A DNA stretch of 64,000 bases from Hyperoplus lanceolatus (lineage: Eukaryota; Chordata; Actinopteri; Uranoscopiformes; Ammodytidae): contig CM049398.1 in the NCBI GenBank assembly GCA_026929865.2, forward strand, positions 12,171,501 to 12,235,500. Direction: 5' to 3'. Of the stretch, positions 33,701 to 45,616 are shown one piece after another; positions within the stretch are counted from its first letter, which is position 1; each line of letters starts with the position of its first letter. The translations under genes and the position numbers were made by a program. The notes beneath the pieces were generated by a model. The model made no database searches and had not been told where the DNA came from. It saw only the letters and a list, made by a program, of their open reading frames with translations.

Positions 33701-36063
33701 AATTACTGCAGGTTTTTTTCTTCCAGAATTGAGAAACCGCTGTCAACTTTGCACACTGGTTCTCAAGGTAGACCAGGAGGAAGAGTTCCTACCAACAGGT
33801 CCAGAGGTCAGGCACATAAATAGCATTATTTGACAGAACTAGCTGTACCAGACTGATCACAGTGCCTTAAGTACAAATTGTATTTGTTATTTCTTGGGCT
33901 AAAACAGATGGATCATTTGGTTTGGGATCAGGGAAGGTGCATTCCCTCCCGCTGTCCTCAGTGTACACATGGGGAAGTGGGATCTCGGCGCCTCTCCGCC
34001 TACCGATGCTCAACACTGAGGTGCTTCAAGTGGCTCTGGGCCGCACGCAGAGAATGGGGGTGACCAAGTCAGGCCGTCTGATTACATGGGAGGTATGTGT
34101 TCACTTTTATTTATTTTAGGTTTTTTTTTCAAAGCTGCTTTTAGAATTCCCTGTAGGTGTGAATATTACTGGAAAAAACCTCCATATAACAACTCGCCGA
34201 AATACGATGATTGTATTGTAACAAGGCTGCTTGTGGCATATGGGTAATTAATAATAAAAGAACAGCTGGTAGGCGCTGAACATTACAGATTGATTAACAT
34301 TTTTATTTACATCTGTGTCCCAGGAAAGAGTTATTTTGCACCCATTAAGACTCACAGACCAACAATCACTTGTTTTTGTCACAGTCTCCATCGGTGGGGT
34401 CTGGTGAGGCCAGTTTGCCCGGCGTGGTGGAGCAGATGCAGCCTCAGTTCATCTCACGTTTCCTAGAGGGTCAGTCTGGAGTCACCATCAAGTGGGTGTC
34501 CTGTGGAGACCTTTTTACCACCTGTATGACAGGTTGGTGGCCCATTTTTTTTGCGTGTTACCAATCAGTGACATCACATCTGTGCCCTGTGCCCCATCAG
34601 CCTAGCAGGTCACTGTGCTGTTTCCTGCTTCCACACACTGCACCAGATGGCTGTAAAACACTGTAGCAGCAGTGAAACAAACATATGAAACCATGGATAA
34701 AGTCATCTTTTTATCTTGACGTGATCAGATAGTGTGCATGCACCTGTCAAATAAAGCTCTCCATGCTTGCTTAGCAGTGTGTAGATGTGTTGTACTGTCG
34801 TGCTCTGTTACTCAGTGTGCTTTAGGAGCCTGAATTCCATCCAGCGTTGCAAAGCAGATGACACCAGATTAAAGACCCTTCCTCTCGACTCAGTTGCCTC
34901 TAGTTCATCACTTCTCACTGTAGTGAACGCAGATTAGCGTTTTTTCTGTTGAGGGATTAGCAGCGTTCTGTTGGTCTACATAAAAACACACCTACGCTCA
35001 TCGATTAATATTGCCTTTAATCCCTTCTTTTTATTTTCAATTTGCAGACAGGGGAATTATCATGACATTTGGAAGTGGGAGCAATGGCTGTCTAGGACAT
35101 GGGAACTTCAATGATGTAACACAGGTACATGTCCAACATTCACAGGATAATATATCTGAATGTTGTACTCTTATTAAATGAACACTCGGCTGCCTGTTTA
35201 TTATATACACCTACATTTCTAAAAACTAAAACTAATCCTAAATAAAACAGTGCGGCAATAACCTGAAAATAAAGATGAATAATTGTTCACCTTGTTTGTA
35301 TCAATGAAGCTAAATGTTAATTACAGTGCTTTGTGTTTCATGACACTGGGCTTCTAGTACACCCCCAACATACAGACTTTTGATCAAAATCTGTAATATT
35401 AACATGACAGTGCTGATATTTCTCTTCTGTCTTTCTGTTTTTGTACTCAGCCCAAGATAGTTGAAGCTCTCCTTGGCTATGAGCTGGTTCAGGTGTCATG
35501 TGGTGCTTCCCACGTCGTCGCCGTGACCAATGAAAGAGAAGTATTTGCCTGGGGAAGAGGAGACAATGGTATAATAAAGGAACCAGTTGTTTTTTAATTA
35601 GTTTATCTTTTGGTGTTTGTTTGTATGTGACTGATTTATGACACACAGCTCAACTGCTATCCTTGTTTCTGTTCATCGTTTCTTAAAGGTCGCCTCGGGC
35701 TCGGCAGCCAAGACACCCACAACTCTCCGCAGCAGGTGGGTTTACCTGTGGAATTTGAGGCACAGAGGGTGGTGTGTGGAGTTGACTGCTCCATGATAAT
35801 CGGCACCCAGTACAGCATCATGGCATGTGGCAGCAACAGGTATAGTTACTCTCCAAGCCTACGGCCATTAGTCTTGACTCTAGAGCAAACATGTCATTTG
35901 CTGTTCAGCAGAAAAACACCTCATTACACATTAAAACGACACCAAACATAGGATTATGACATAAAGTTGTTCCTGTGCGTTGGGTGGTGACAGATTAGGC
36001 TGTGGTGTACAACCTGTTTGACTGCATTCTCCTAAAATGACAAACACTAATCTTGATTGTTAA

Positions 36064-36133
<70 letters not shown>

Positions 36134-39100
36134 AGGTTATGGATCGGATTTAGAGCTGTGTATACACAACAGTTTAGTTAACACAACAGTGTTTATTTCT
36201 GACCAGATTAGAGACAAGATTGTTTAGATACCTACGGCTCACCAGCAACCCAAAGCTGATAAAGAACGAAGATTAGTGGAGTTTTGTTTTGATAATGACA
36301 CATCTTACATTGAAGGATTGGTTTAAAGGAATAGATTAATACAGTTTTTCTCTATTTCTGTGTTATCAGGACCTTGATTTATTTGTACTTTATTTTTGGT
36401 CAGGTTTAACAAGCTCGGGCTGGATGAGATTACAGCTGGAGAGGAACCAAATCCCTTGAATCAGGTGGAAGAAGTCCACTCTTACGCTCCGATTCAGTCA
36501 GCCCCACTCAACACTGAGAAGATAGTGTGCATTGACATTGGGACAGCCCATTCTGTTGCTGTTACAGGTAAAATATTGAAATTAATTTACTATCAAATCA
36601 CATTTTGTAGCGGATTTTTTTTTTTTTGCATCCCTAAGTGATTGCCTCAGAGAAAAGTGTGCAATAAGAGAAGGCCACTGTTTCATTTAGCACTGGACAA
36701 ACTAGTTTCTAGGTTCTTGCGACACTATATTACGTGAAAGGCTGCTGCTAAGGGATCACTTTTACTTTAAATTGAGTCAGTAAGGTATATAATAATAATA
36801 TAGAATAATCAAACATACCCTGCAATCCAAATCACATAATTTCTTATTTCTATTATAGGGGAAGGTGGGGTGATTTGTGCAACTTTTTACTCAAAGTGAT
36901 TTTAAAGTCAGGCCTTGACAGTTATGTCTCCAACTCAAATATGTACATATATTTCAGGATGTTGTGCATCCCTGGCAATAAAAACTTTGGATCTGGAATA
37001 AACTGTTTAAGAAATATAGCTTTCGGAAAAAAAGTTGTCTTGTCGCACAAATCACCCCACGTAGTGGGGTGATTTGTGCGTCATTGTGTCACAATGACAA
37101 AGTCACCATCATCATCTTTCTGGCCATCTGAACTCTCATCAGTGGTGTCGTTAAGTGGAATTGAGATGTCACCCTCTTCTGAGCTACTGTAGACAATCAC
37201 TTTCTTTTGGTGACCAGCGTATACAGCCATGCCACTGGCACAACTCTCAGAAATGTACTTTGCACTAGTTGCTCCGTGCTTGTGGAACCAACTGCCACCT
37301 GACAAATGTGATTCCCCCTACATTTCTGCCTTTAAATCAAGGCTCAAAACCCATATGTACACCCTGGTGTTTCCTCCCCATTAACCTCTGCACTACTTAC
37401 TTACCTCTGCACTACTATCTGTGTTTATGTGGATGTATGGGCTTTACGTCTTTTATTTTGGTTATTGTTATTTTACCTTCATTGTTTACCTACTGAATGC
37501 ACTATGTACAGCACTTTGGACAGTGCAAACTGTCATAAATGTGCTTTTATAAATACATTTTACTTACTTACTTACTTATAACTCACCCAGGCCCTTGCGC
37601 ACAAATCACCCCATCCCCAGAATTTTGGATAATAGGCATGATGCAGCAATTTAGGGTTGACATTGTGCTAACTATATAGACTCAAAGTATAGCATACCAA
37701 AGCACTAAAACATGTGTCAAATGTTTTCAAACGTGTCTATAATTGTTCAGACACAATAATCAAAAAACCTTGATCATGGAAATTTTACTTTGAAAGGCAA
37801 AACACAGTTTTTTGAGCTTATTCCTTGTGTCTCCCTTCTTTACAGGATGAGTCAAATGGATGGCTCTTCTTAAATATGTGGTCACATTTCCAATTTCTTC
37901 CACGGTTTTCTAGAAACAAGGGGTTTTGCAACTTCCAAAATGCACAAATCACCCCACCTTCCCCTACAAACTACAGCCGATCATAAAAAAATATGTAGTT
38001 AATATGCAGTAGGCATAAAATTGGGACATACTTTTTCTTATTTTTTTCATCATAACATCGCACTTTGAAATGGACTTTTGCTGAAATATCAATATGACAG
38101 CATTGCTGGTTGTTTTCACACGGAGGCTCCGTCGATGTGACATAACTTAACTTTTAGTGTGGAAATCAGCATTATTTCAGAAGGCAGCTAAAAAGAATGC
38201 TGATTTCCACACTAAAAGTTAAGACCTGCATTAATAAATGGGTATTTTTAAGCTTGCTGCACCTGACGACATGAATTAGGACATCCTAAATGTATTTCTA
38301 CCATAATAAATAGAAGGGAAGTATGGGTATTGGAACGCAGCCATGGTCACATTTTTTGTTTTTAATTTGTTCTGATTACTTCACTCCAACCCACATTTTC
38401 CTCGTCCAGAAAGGGGTCAGTGTTTCACCTTCGGCAGCAACCAGCATGGCCAGATGGGATGCAGTTCCCGTCGTAGCAGCCGTGTGCCTTACCCGGTGCC
38501 TGGGCTGCAGAGCATCTCCATGGCTGCCTGTGGAGACGCTTTCACCTTAGCTATCGGCTCTGGTGAGTAGAAGGACTGTGTGTGAGACCGCTGCCGGTGT
38601 TGAAGGTTAGACACTAGATTCCTTGAACTAACAAGAGTTATAAAAGGTTAGCAGCAGAAGTACGGGGAGTGTTAGGGAGACCTCCATCAGGTATGGTTTG
38701 CACACACAGACCTTAAGCAGCAGTCAAAAGCTAAATGAACTTGAATTGTGTGGTCAATGTACAATGTCTACAGTCCAGAAAGCGGTTAACTGTACAGTTT
38801 CTATCAAACATTTAACTTTCTTAAACCTTATCTCAAACTGGATCAAAACTGGAGAGCCTTGCAATTTCACAAGTCACAGTTCAGTCAGATTGAAATCAGC
38901 GCGAGGCAAAGTGGGCGGCAGCGAATGTGTCTCGCCTCGTTCCCCATATGCTGTAAATCAATTCAAAAGCCAAATCCGGGCCAACTTCACCATAAGAATA
39001 GGTCTAATCAACCAGATTAGGTGAAATAACCTGTGATGATGACGTAAAAGTCACTCCATACCAAAACAGATTTTAAAGTCATCTTGTTGGTTTATTCAAG

Positions 39101-41249
39101 GAAACCCTGACTTCTGAAACATAACTGTCTGCTGTTTAAAGGCATTTCATATGTGCCATGTTGTCTGGTAATTAAGCCTGGAAGACAAATAATGAGAACA
39201 CACATACTGTATGTTTAAAAAAAGGAAAATGATGATTTCCGACATGCTCTTCTGAATAAAAGACAAACAATTGTCCCTCATTGTTAATCCCTCATCTAAA
39301 AAAAACATTGTTTTAGTGCTGTATGAGTAGGAGTTTTACAAGTAAACACAACAGGGTTCTTCTTAGCTCTGAGGGCATCATTGCACAGATATCTGTGGTT
39401 TAGCTGCTTTGGAAGAACAGAGGAGGATTCTGGGATACTCAGTTTCAAAGTTTCAGTCCCTGTGAGCAGCAGCCACATTACGCTATGCACAACATTAGAG
39501 TAAACTAAAACAACAAAGATGTACTGTATTTTGTAAATTGAACAAGTTTCAAGTCTCTTAGAGAATTGAAAGATTAAAGTGAATGGGTACATGAAACATA
39601 TGGTTCGGTTTGGAAAAATGGTTAGCAGTGATGTAAACTAACAGTCCAAACACAAAACACCATTAACAGATAGGTTTAACAGATAAGTAGCAGTACTTGT
39701 GTGCATGTGTGTAAGTGTGTGTTTTATTCTTAAAGCTGAGGGTAAAATGGTTAAGTGTCATATTGTGCCAGCGATTTGCTCCCTGGGGAGAAAGCCTGTC
39801 ATGCCAGCCGTGATTTTCTTTGTTGAGGGAAGTCTTTGTTCAGCTTTGACTTCGTTCGGATAGAGCCATCACTGCAGGAAAGACAGAGCTGTCAGTGAGA
39901 GATTTGTGTGGATTAATTCACCCAAAGGTTTTTTTTCGCGCTGTGGATTTTTAGAGAAAAACTGTGACTGGTTCCTTCTTCTCCTGCTTTCTACAGAAGG
40001 GGAAGTTTACACATGGGGAAAGGGGGCCCGCGGCCGCCTCGGAAGAAAAGAGGAGGATTCTGGGATTCCGAAGACGGTTCAGCTCGACGAGAGTCACCAG
40101 TTTGTGGTGACATCAGTGGCTTGCTGTCATGGCAACACTCTTCTGGCAGTGAAACGTAATATTTGGCTTATTACAGCTTTGTTAACGAACAGTGTGATGT
40201 GGTGAAATCTGAGTGAGAGACGACTAATCCGCAGATGAAAGACAGGCTAAAGTTAAGACAAGCTTCTCTTGATATCATTGACACATGCTGCTTCATTTGA
40301 GCATACTTGATCAGAACCTTTCTTACCTGCACGCCAACAGCTTTAATTCAATACGTTTTTGCATCGGGGGCTATTGACTAAGACTGAAGGATCTCTTACT
40401 GAGAGGAAGAGGCAAAGCAGTTTTTACCCCTCTCTCTGAACAGTGACCGCAGAGTCTAATGAAAACTGTGAAGGTGGGATTATATTGTCCCTCTACACTC
40501 CAAATTGAAAATAGTTGATAGCAGATTATGAGAAGATTAAACTGCATCACATTTCAATAAGTAAAATAGATGTTGGTAATGCTTTCTACAAGTTACGTGG
40601 CTGCTGTTCAAATGTTTCTTTGACCCGCGCCATGTGACGAGGGCAACAGGGCCAAAAAAGAACACAATTTAAACTCAGTAAAATAGTTTGCTTCTCTTCT
40701 TTATTTATTGTGCCCCTTTCTTATCTGTATTGAAGTCTTATTTAACCCCAACTAACACACCAACACAATCATAGTTGAGTGTTGAGGCTGTTTGAGTAGA
40801 ACCTGACAAGCCTCTATTGAAATTAATTTAACCAGAAGCCGCTATCGGCCTCATTATTATCAAATTGATTTATGGGTTACAACGAGAGAGGCCATGTGCT
40901 GACGTGTGGTGCTGCTACTAACGATCGTGTTCATAATGGATTAATATGCTGCTGATTATTTCATAAATTAACTGGTGAATTGTTTTCTGTAACAAATCTC
41001 AGGTATTTGTGAAAAATCACCATTATCTTTTTCCAGACACCAGGATTATCCGTCCATAAACCAAAGATGTTCAGTAAACCATCAGTTATATGGAAGAGAA
41101 GCAACATTTTCTTTTTTCATGAACAATATTTACAAAATCATTTTCCTGCCTATCAACTTATTTATGTATGGACTGGTAATAAACTGACGTTCTTGTGATC
41201 CTCTCTTCCTCTTGTTCCAGCTTTGCTTGAGGAACCCGTCCCGAGATAA
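29667..41249 (+). CDS. nek8: NIMA-related kinase 8 (Nek8)
   Basis: Fifteen exons: 29667-29713, 31309-31514, 32492-32724, 32846-32977, 33417-33625, 33727-33806, 33908-34092, 34385-34532, 35048-35124, 35451-35568, 35689-35839, 36404-36567, 38410-38562, 39997-40155 and 41221-41249. Phases close to 696 residues (human about 692). The kinase domain (about 1-258) has GRGAFG (11-16), Lys33, HRD (126-128), DFG (147-149) and the activation-loop Thr162 followed by GTPCYISPE. From about residue 310 to the end come RCC1-type repeats ([39 protein letters not shown]). Nek8 acts in the inversin compartment of primary cilia and is a nephronophthisis gene in mammals. The last exon encodes only nine residues. 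All catalytic residues are intact. Intron 1 holds a TATC repeat and intron 12 nested transposons. AATAAA at 42124-42129 may be its poly(A) signal. Confidence 0.97.
30560..30722 (+). mobile_element. Retroelement 3' tail ending in (TATC)n
   Basis: GGATTTCCCTGAAGGAACAC, then GGGATCAATAAAGTG, then about 17 TATC units (30652-30722). This pattern (gaatttccc...gggatcaataaag plus tetranucleotide tail) is a common teleost non-LTR retroelement 3' end as I recall it. The copy is in nek8 intron 1. Confidence 0.55.
36067..36130. repeat. (CT)n microsatellite, 32 units
   Basis: Uninterrupted CT in nek8 intron 11. Confidence 0.97.
36858..37964. mobile_element. DNA transposon remnant with 24-bp TIRs
   Basis: Ends are perfect inverted copies of 24 bases beginning GGGGAAGGTGGGGTG, flanked by TA on both sides. 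The core word GTGGGGTGATTTGTGC recurs at 37050-37083 as a perfect palindrome and once more near 37602-37618, so the element is composite. On minus, 37305-37081 encodes a 74-residue acidic tail ([12 protein letters not shown]) whose stop lies within the palindrome, as a degraded transposase end would. A retroelement fragment splits it. The TA flank suits Tc1/mariner-like or ISL2EU-like elements; I cannot decide. Confidence 0.75.
37262..37578 (+). mobile_element. 5'-truncated non-LTR (L2/CR1-like) fragment
   Basis: A reading frame from about 37271 to a TAA near 37384 gives CLWNQLPPD, then [12 protein letters not shown], then stop. This resembles the reverse transcriptase C-terminus of fish L2-type elements (LWNsLP...FKsrLKT). 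The 3' region ends in an (ACTT)n tail at about 37558-37577. It is inserted inside the DNA transposon. Confidence 0.65.
38146..38223. repeat. Perfect 28-bp inverted repeat (hairpin)
   Basis: Arms 38146-38173 and 38196-38223 are exact reverse complements with a 22-base loop. The arm starts CTTAACTTTTAGTGTGG. It is in nek8 intron 12, about 180 bases beyond the transposon remnant. Confidence 0.9.
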
Positions 41250-44200
41250 TTTTGTCCTAGAAATGAACCCACTCACTCAGCGTTTTCTGATGAAGCCCGG
41301 CGGTGGCCTGAGGTGACACAACTACTTCCTCTGAATGACTCTTCCCAGAGGCCGGTCTGTGCTGCAGTTGAAAGATTCCCATTCATGCTGCAGCTGCACC
41401 TTCACTTCTTCGCTCGCTCTTCCCTCTCTTGTGTAGTTTTTTTTCTCCTCTAGGAATGAATATTTGTTTCATTCGGTCGGTTTGATATCGCGAGGCAGAG
41501 CACAAGAAAAGGTCAAACCCCGTGTGTTGCTACTGTGTTTCTCAAAACAGGTGAGTTCGGGTAATGTGGCGACGCGACGCTGACATTAGAGCGGGATTAC
41601 AGGAAGTCATTAGGCAGCTTTCATGTGGGGAGCTATTGTCCTGTCTCCCACGTGCAGCGTTAGCATGATAGAGGCCAGTAAAAGTCAAACTGGTTTCAGC
41701 TCCCTTAAGCCACCGCTGAATGAGATGGATGTAAGCCACTTGAGTGTTTAGTTACTTGTCAGTTGGGTGAACCAAAACACATTCTTTTTGCCGCACATCG
41801 TCACTGCTCACATTGTGCTTTATTGGATTAGTCCCCCAATACATTTGTAACTCAACAGCAGCATTCAAACCAGATAACGATGTGTTGTTCAGGGTTCAAC
41901 CGAACAACGTCTTAAGGACTAAATGACTGTGTCCCAAATTCCCACTTTGTTCAGTCATTACCCCCTTTATAATAGACAGTCGGTAGTATACTCAATAGTG
42001 AGCAGTAAATCAAGATTATAGACAAATGTAAATTGTCTACATGTTGCTTCATCTATGAATACACTATATAAAACGTATATTTCACACTTCGACACTTTGG
42101 ACTCTCACAATTGGTGGAGAGTAAATAAAGTGCACTATTTCGTAGTAACATAGATTCGATGATTTTAGTGACAGCCTTAGTTTTTATGCACGGCAATCAC
42201 TGAAATGTATATAATATTTTAAATTAGATGCTTTATACTGTATATCGTGTAAATGTAATATGTAATGTAATAATGTAATGTATATACTATATAATGTCAT
42301 GTAAAGTCATAGGATGACTCAAGACTAAGCTGAAGAAGAACTCAGATATTTTACTGAAGTAAAAGTAGCAAAGCCCAAGTGGAGAGATACACTGTAAAGG
42401 CTACTCTATGCTCCAATTCCGTGCGAATATAGAGACGTACGTTCACAACGTTATATCCGTCACTGCCCTCATACTTCCATGCGTCCTTTATGTTGGAATG
42501 GACATTAAGCAAATCAACCATTAGTAGGCAGCAGCGCCGCTCAGAGTAAAAAGTTACTCAAATAGGAAGAAGAAGAGTCAGTGCATTAACTGGAATACAT
42601 ATTTTATAATAGATCCATGGAAGAAACAGCTTTAGCGATATACTACGCAATGGAAGAGGCTAAACTGGAGGCTGTATTATAGACAGGGGGGGTCTGAGGA
42701 CATCAATCACGACAGGTCAAACAAACTAGTCTCGCACGGACCTCCGGTACTTCTCTATTGCTGCCGTCAGCCTGCCGTCTAGCTGACATTCCGTGCGATC
42801 CCCTCTCATGCTGCTCTGTTGTAGTTGTATGTCTCTGTGACCCGGCCGTGTAACTTCATAGATAGATAAATGTGTATGTAATTTCGTACCAACTCACACA
42901 AACCTCTCCTCAAAAGTTAAGACCTTTTCTAAAGTATTATGTCTTTCGTTTGTACAGTGTGAAAGTGATCTGTTGGCTGTGCGCCCCCCGTGATCTTCGG
43001 TAGTAATGCTCCGTTCTGTCCGTTTGGTACGCATCCGCAAGCTTGCAGGATACGTGCAGAAATACGCATGTAATGTACGCAGAGTACGGACAGAAAGCTC
43101 CGTCCGTATCCGTATGCGTATCTAACGTAGAGCATAAATGAGCCTTTATAAGTCAAAGTCCGGCTTTCAACATTTTAAACAAGCAAAAGTAGATGAGTAT
43201 AAGCATCAAGTAGGCTACTGTTAGTGTAAAAGGGGATAATTGGGCAGAAACGCCTTTTTTATAGCCATACATAGGCCTATATCATATTAATTAATCAATA
43301 CATATTTTGCATTGATAATCTAAACCTTCAAAGTCACTAAAGCTGTCAAATAATTGCAGTGTAAGTAAAGTGGGAATATTTACCTCTGAAATGTAGTGGA
43401 GTAGAAGTACAGAGTGCCTTATAACGGAAATACTGCACTTAGATACAGTGTGTTAGTAAATGTGCCTATGAGGCAAACTTGTGTTTTTTTATTGATTGTT
43501 GAATGCATTTTTATATTAACATTTTCTTGAATGTTGTCATCACCAGTTGCCATGAACATTTCTAAATGTATAGCTTTTATTTCTACGATTTAAATAAAAA
43601 TAAAAAATAAACATTTGCCAAAGGAAAATTTGAACAACATCAAACTTTGCAACTTCCTGTGATCAATCTGATTTTATATGACTTGATGGTTTCACAGTGG
43701 ACTGTAGAATGTACAGTACATGGGCACATGCAGTGCTGGATATTTAGGTTAAATCCTTCAGAGGACATGATTCATCTAGTTGTTGGAAATAAAACTTCTT
43801 CATCATGACTTGCAACTAATGCAAGTTGTACATCAGCAGCTTAAAATGAATTACTAACCTACAGTTTAGTGCTGGAAGTCTCAGTGTCAGTCTGATTACA
43901 TTTTGCTTTATTTTCCCTCAACAGTTCCTCGATTACTCCCACATTAAATACAACATGAATCTGTTTTTGTAACTTATTACGATCCTGTTATAGGCCAACT
44001 GTACATTAATATACATTCATTTTTCATTAAGATTCTAATAAGGAACAACCTATTTTTCAAAATATTATTATCTCATATTGGACAGTAGTAACTCCTCAAT
44101 AAAGATGTGTTCACACCTTTTTTTGGAACATGGCTCGTTTACCATTGTTGTCCTGTGTGATGATGTAATGGTGATGTAATCCGGTGGCAATCACAGCAGG

Positions 44201-45259
44201 TGAAAGCTGATCCAAATATGTGGGCGTATAGGCTATGAGATTTAAATTACAGGCAGTTTGATCGTTTTTTGACTGTTTTATGACAATATGAGTCAGGTTC
44301 AGTTGTTCATCATGTATTGAAGGAACATCTTACAATAAAATACAGAAATAAAAATACTAGCCTACATTTATTTATTGTGTTCTCCTACTCCACCAGCAGA
44401 GGGCATCTGTCACCTCTGGCTGAACTGCAGGCTGCTGTATTTAGGACGTTCTATTTCATTTATTTTTTATACATGTACTTCACTTTCACCTTAATAACAA
44501 ACCCCTCTTCACCTCTGAGTTTACTATGTAAGACTACATATGATTAATATTTTGAAGGACATGAACTGTGTGTTTTAGTTTATTAGGGTTTTGTAGGCCT
44601 ATCTGACAAAGAGATATTCAATATTAAACATGTGCACGGACAACAAAAAATAAAATAAAATGCATTTCGTCAGAGGCCCAGACAAAAACCCAGTTGCAGA
44701 TCCATACAGAGAGATTAGAGGGATAAAATGGTGTGAGCAGAGCGTTTCGGCTTCTTGACTCCTCCTGTCTGGAGGAAGGAGGCGGTACTCTGTGCACCTA
44801 AACAGACGGAGGGGTTATGCATTGTGCTCAGTGTGTCAGTGCTGCATCGACCGAGGAGAGGGCCACACACACGCGCACAGACGGCCTTATTAACCCTGAG
44901 CTGTAAACCTGCGCGCCGCACACACACATACAGAGAGACAGAGGGCTTTCAAGACCAATCTGTGATCGTCTCTGCTGCAGCGTTTTTCCTGGACTCAATT
45001 GTCGCTCTTTTGTTTTGCCATCAGTCTCCGGGGCTGCAGGCAGGAGTAAAGCTCGGGGAGGGACTAGCCTCCAATTTAAAACCCGATCGGTCGGCAGAAG
45101 AACGGACGTGCTATGATATGAACCCCTCATCGGCTTAAAACGGCAGTGCAGCTAAATAGCCCCGCTTTGGAGGGGGCGAAATCAAGGAGGACATTGATCC
45201 CCCGTTTTCTGAAAAACCTGCAGCTGAAGGCCGAGAAAATCCCCACGGAACCTGTAGCG
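41250..45259. other. Intergenic region between nek8 and traf4
   Basis: It holds the nek8 3' UTR, a MITE-like element at 42395-43148 and, from about 44700, the GC-rich promoter and leader of traf4. The traf4 leader contains two overlapping minimal upstream ORFs at 45113-45138. No further gene was seen. Confidence 0.55.
42395..43148. mobile_element. Harbinger-like non-autonomous element (tentative)
   Basis: The left end TAAAGGCTACTCTATGCTC and the inverse of the right end (TAAAGGCTCATTTATGCTC) match at 16 of 19 positions. Inside, 42617-42682 is a tiny reading frame starting METALAIYY-like (ATGGAAGAAACAGC), which reminds me of the start of fish Harbinger proteins. Target duplication is not resolved. 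Confidence 0.5.
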
Positions 45260-45402
45260 ATGCCCGGGTTTGATTACAAGTTTCTGGAAAAGCCAAAGAG
45301 ACGCTTCCAGTGTCCGCTCTGCAGCAAGGCGATGCGCGAGCCCGTCCAAGTGTCCACCTGTGGACATCGGTTCTGTGACACCTGTCTGCAAGAATTCCTA
45401 AG
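45260..45402 (+). CDS. traf4: TRAF4 first coding exon (RING finger start), partial
   Basis: The exon runs from ATG to a GTAGGC donor and encodes 47 residues plus two bases. The start MPGFDYKFLEKPKRR, then CPLC, CxHxFCDTC and LQEFL, is the N-terminus and first half of the RING finger of TRAF4. The protein is a RING/zinc-finger/TRAF-domain E3 ligase and adaptor acting in neural crest, cell polarity and receptor signalling. The RING is completed by exon 2, which I could not find in the remaining 18.6 kb, so the gene continues beyond the window. In fish two paralogues (traf4a and traf4b) exist; one exon does not separate them. The leader upstream is CpG-rich. Confidence 0.95.
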
Positions 45403-45596
45403 GTAGGCCTACGGTGTGTGTTTGTTTGTCCAGAAAAGAGAAAGGGTAAGAAAAAAAATTACAGCGAGCCACCTCTTTGCAGGCGATACCGGAGACTATA
45501 CAGTCTACAGTGCAGCCTTGTCTAGTTTCGGTCGAGCGTCAGTAAATAAAGGCTGTGTGTGTATGTAGGTGTGTCCTCTTCACCTTTGCTCAGGAG

Positions 45597-45616
45597 TTTT
45601 TTTTTTTTTTTTTTTT
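45597..45616. repeat. Poly-T homopolymer (20 nt)
   Basis: Uninterrupted T run inside the presumed traf4 intron 1. Confidence 0.9.

Noticed and set aside
37081..37305. Acidic 74-residue minus frame as a host gene
   Set aside because: It lies inside a transposon and its stop is within an end-motif copy, so it is treated as transposase debris.
36568..38409. CRISPR-like array from the recurring GTGGGGTGATTTGTGC motif
   Set aside because: Copies are inverted, irregularly spaced and at transposon ends in a vertebrate genome.
44755..45138. 127-residue frame upstream of traf4
   Set aside because: It lies in the GC-rich traf4 promoter and leader and resembles no family; openness there is expected from composition.
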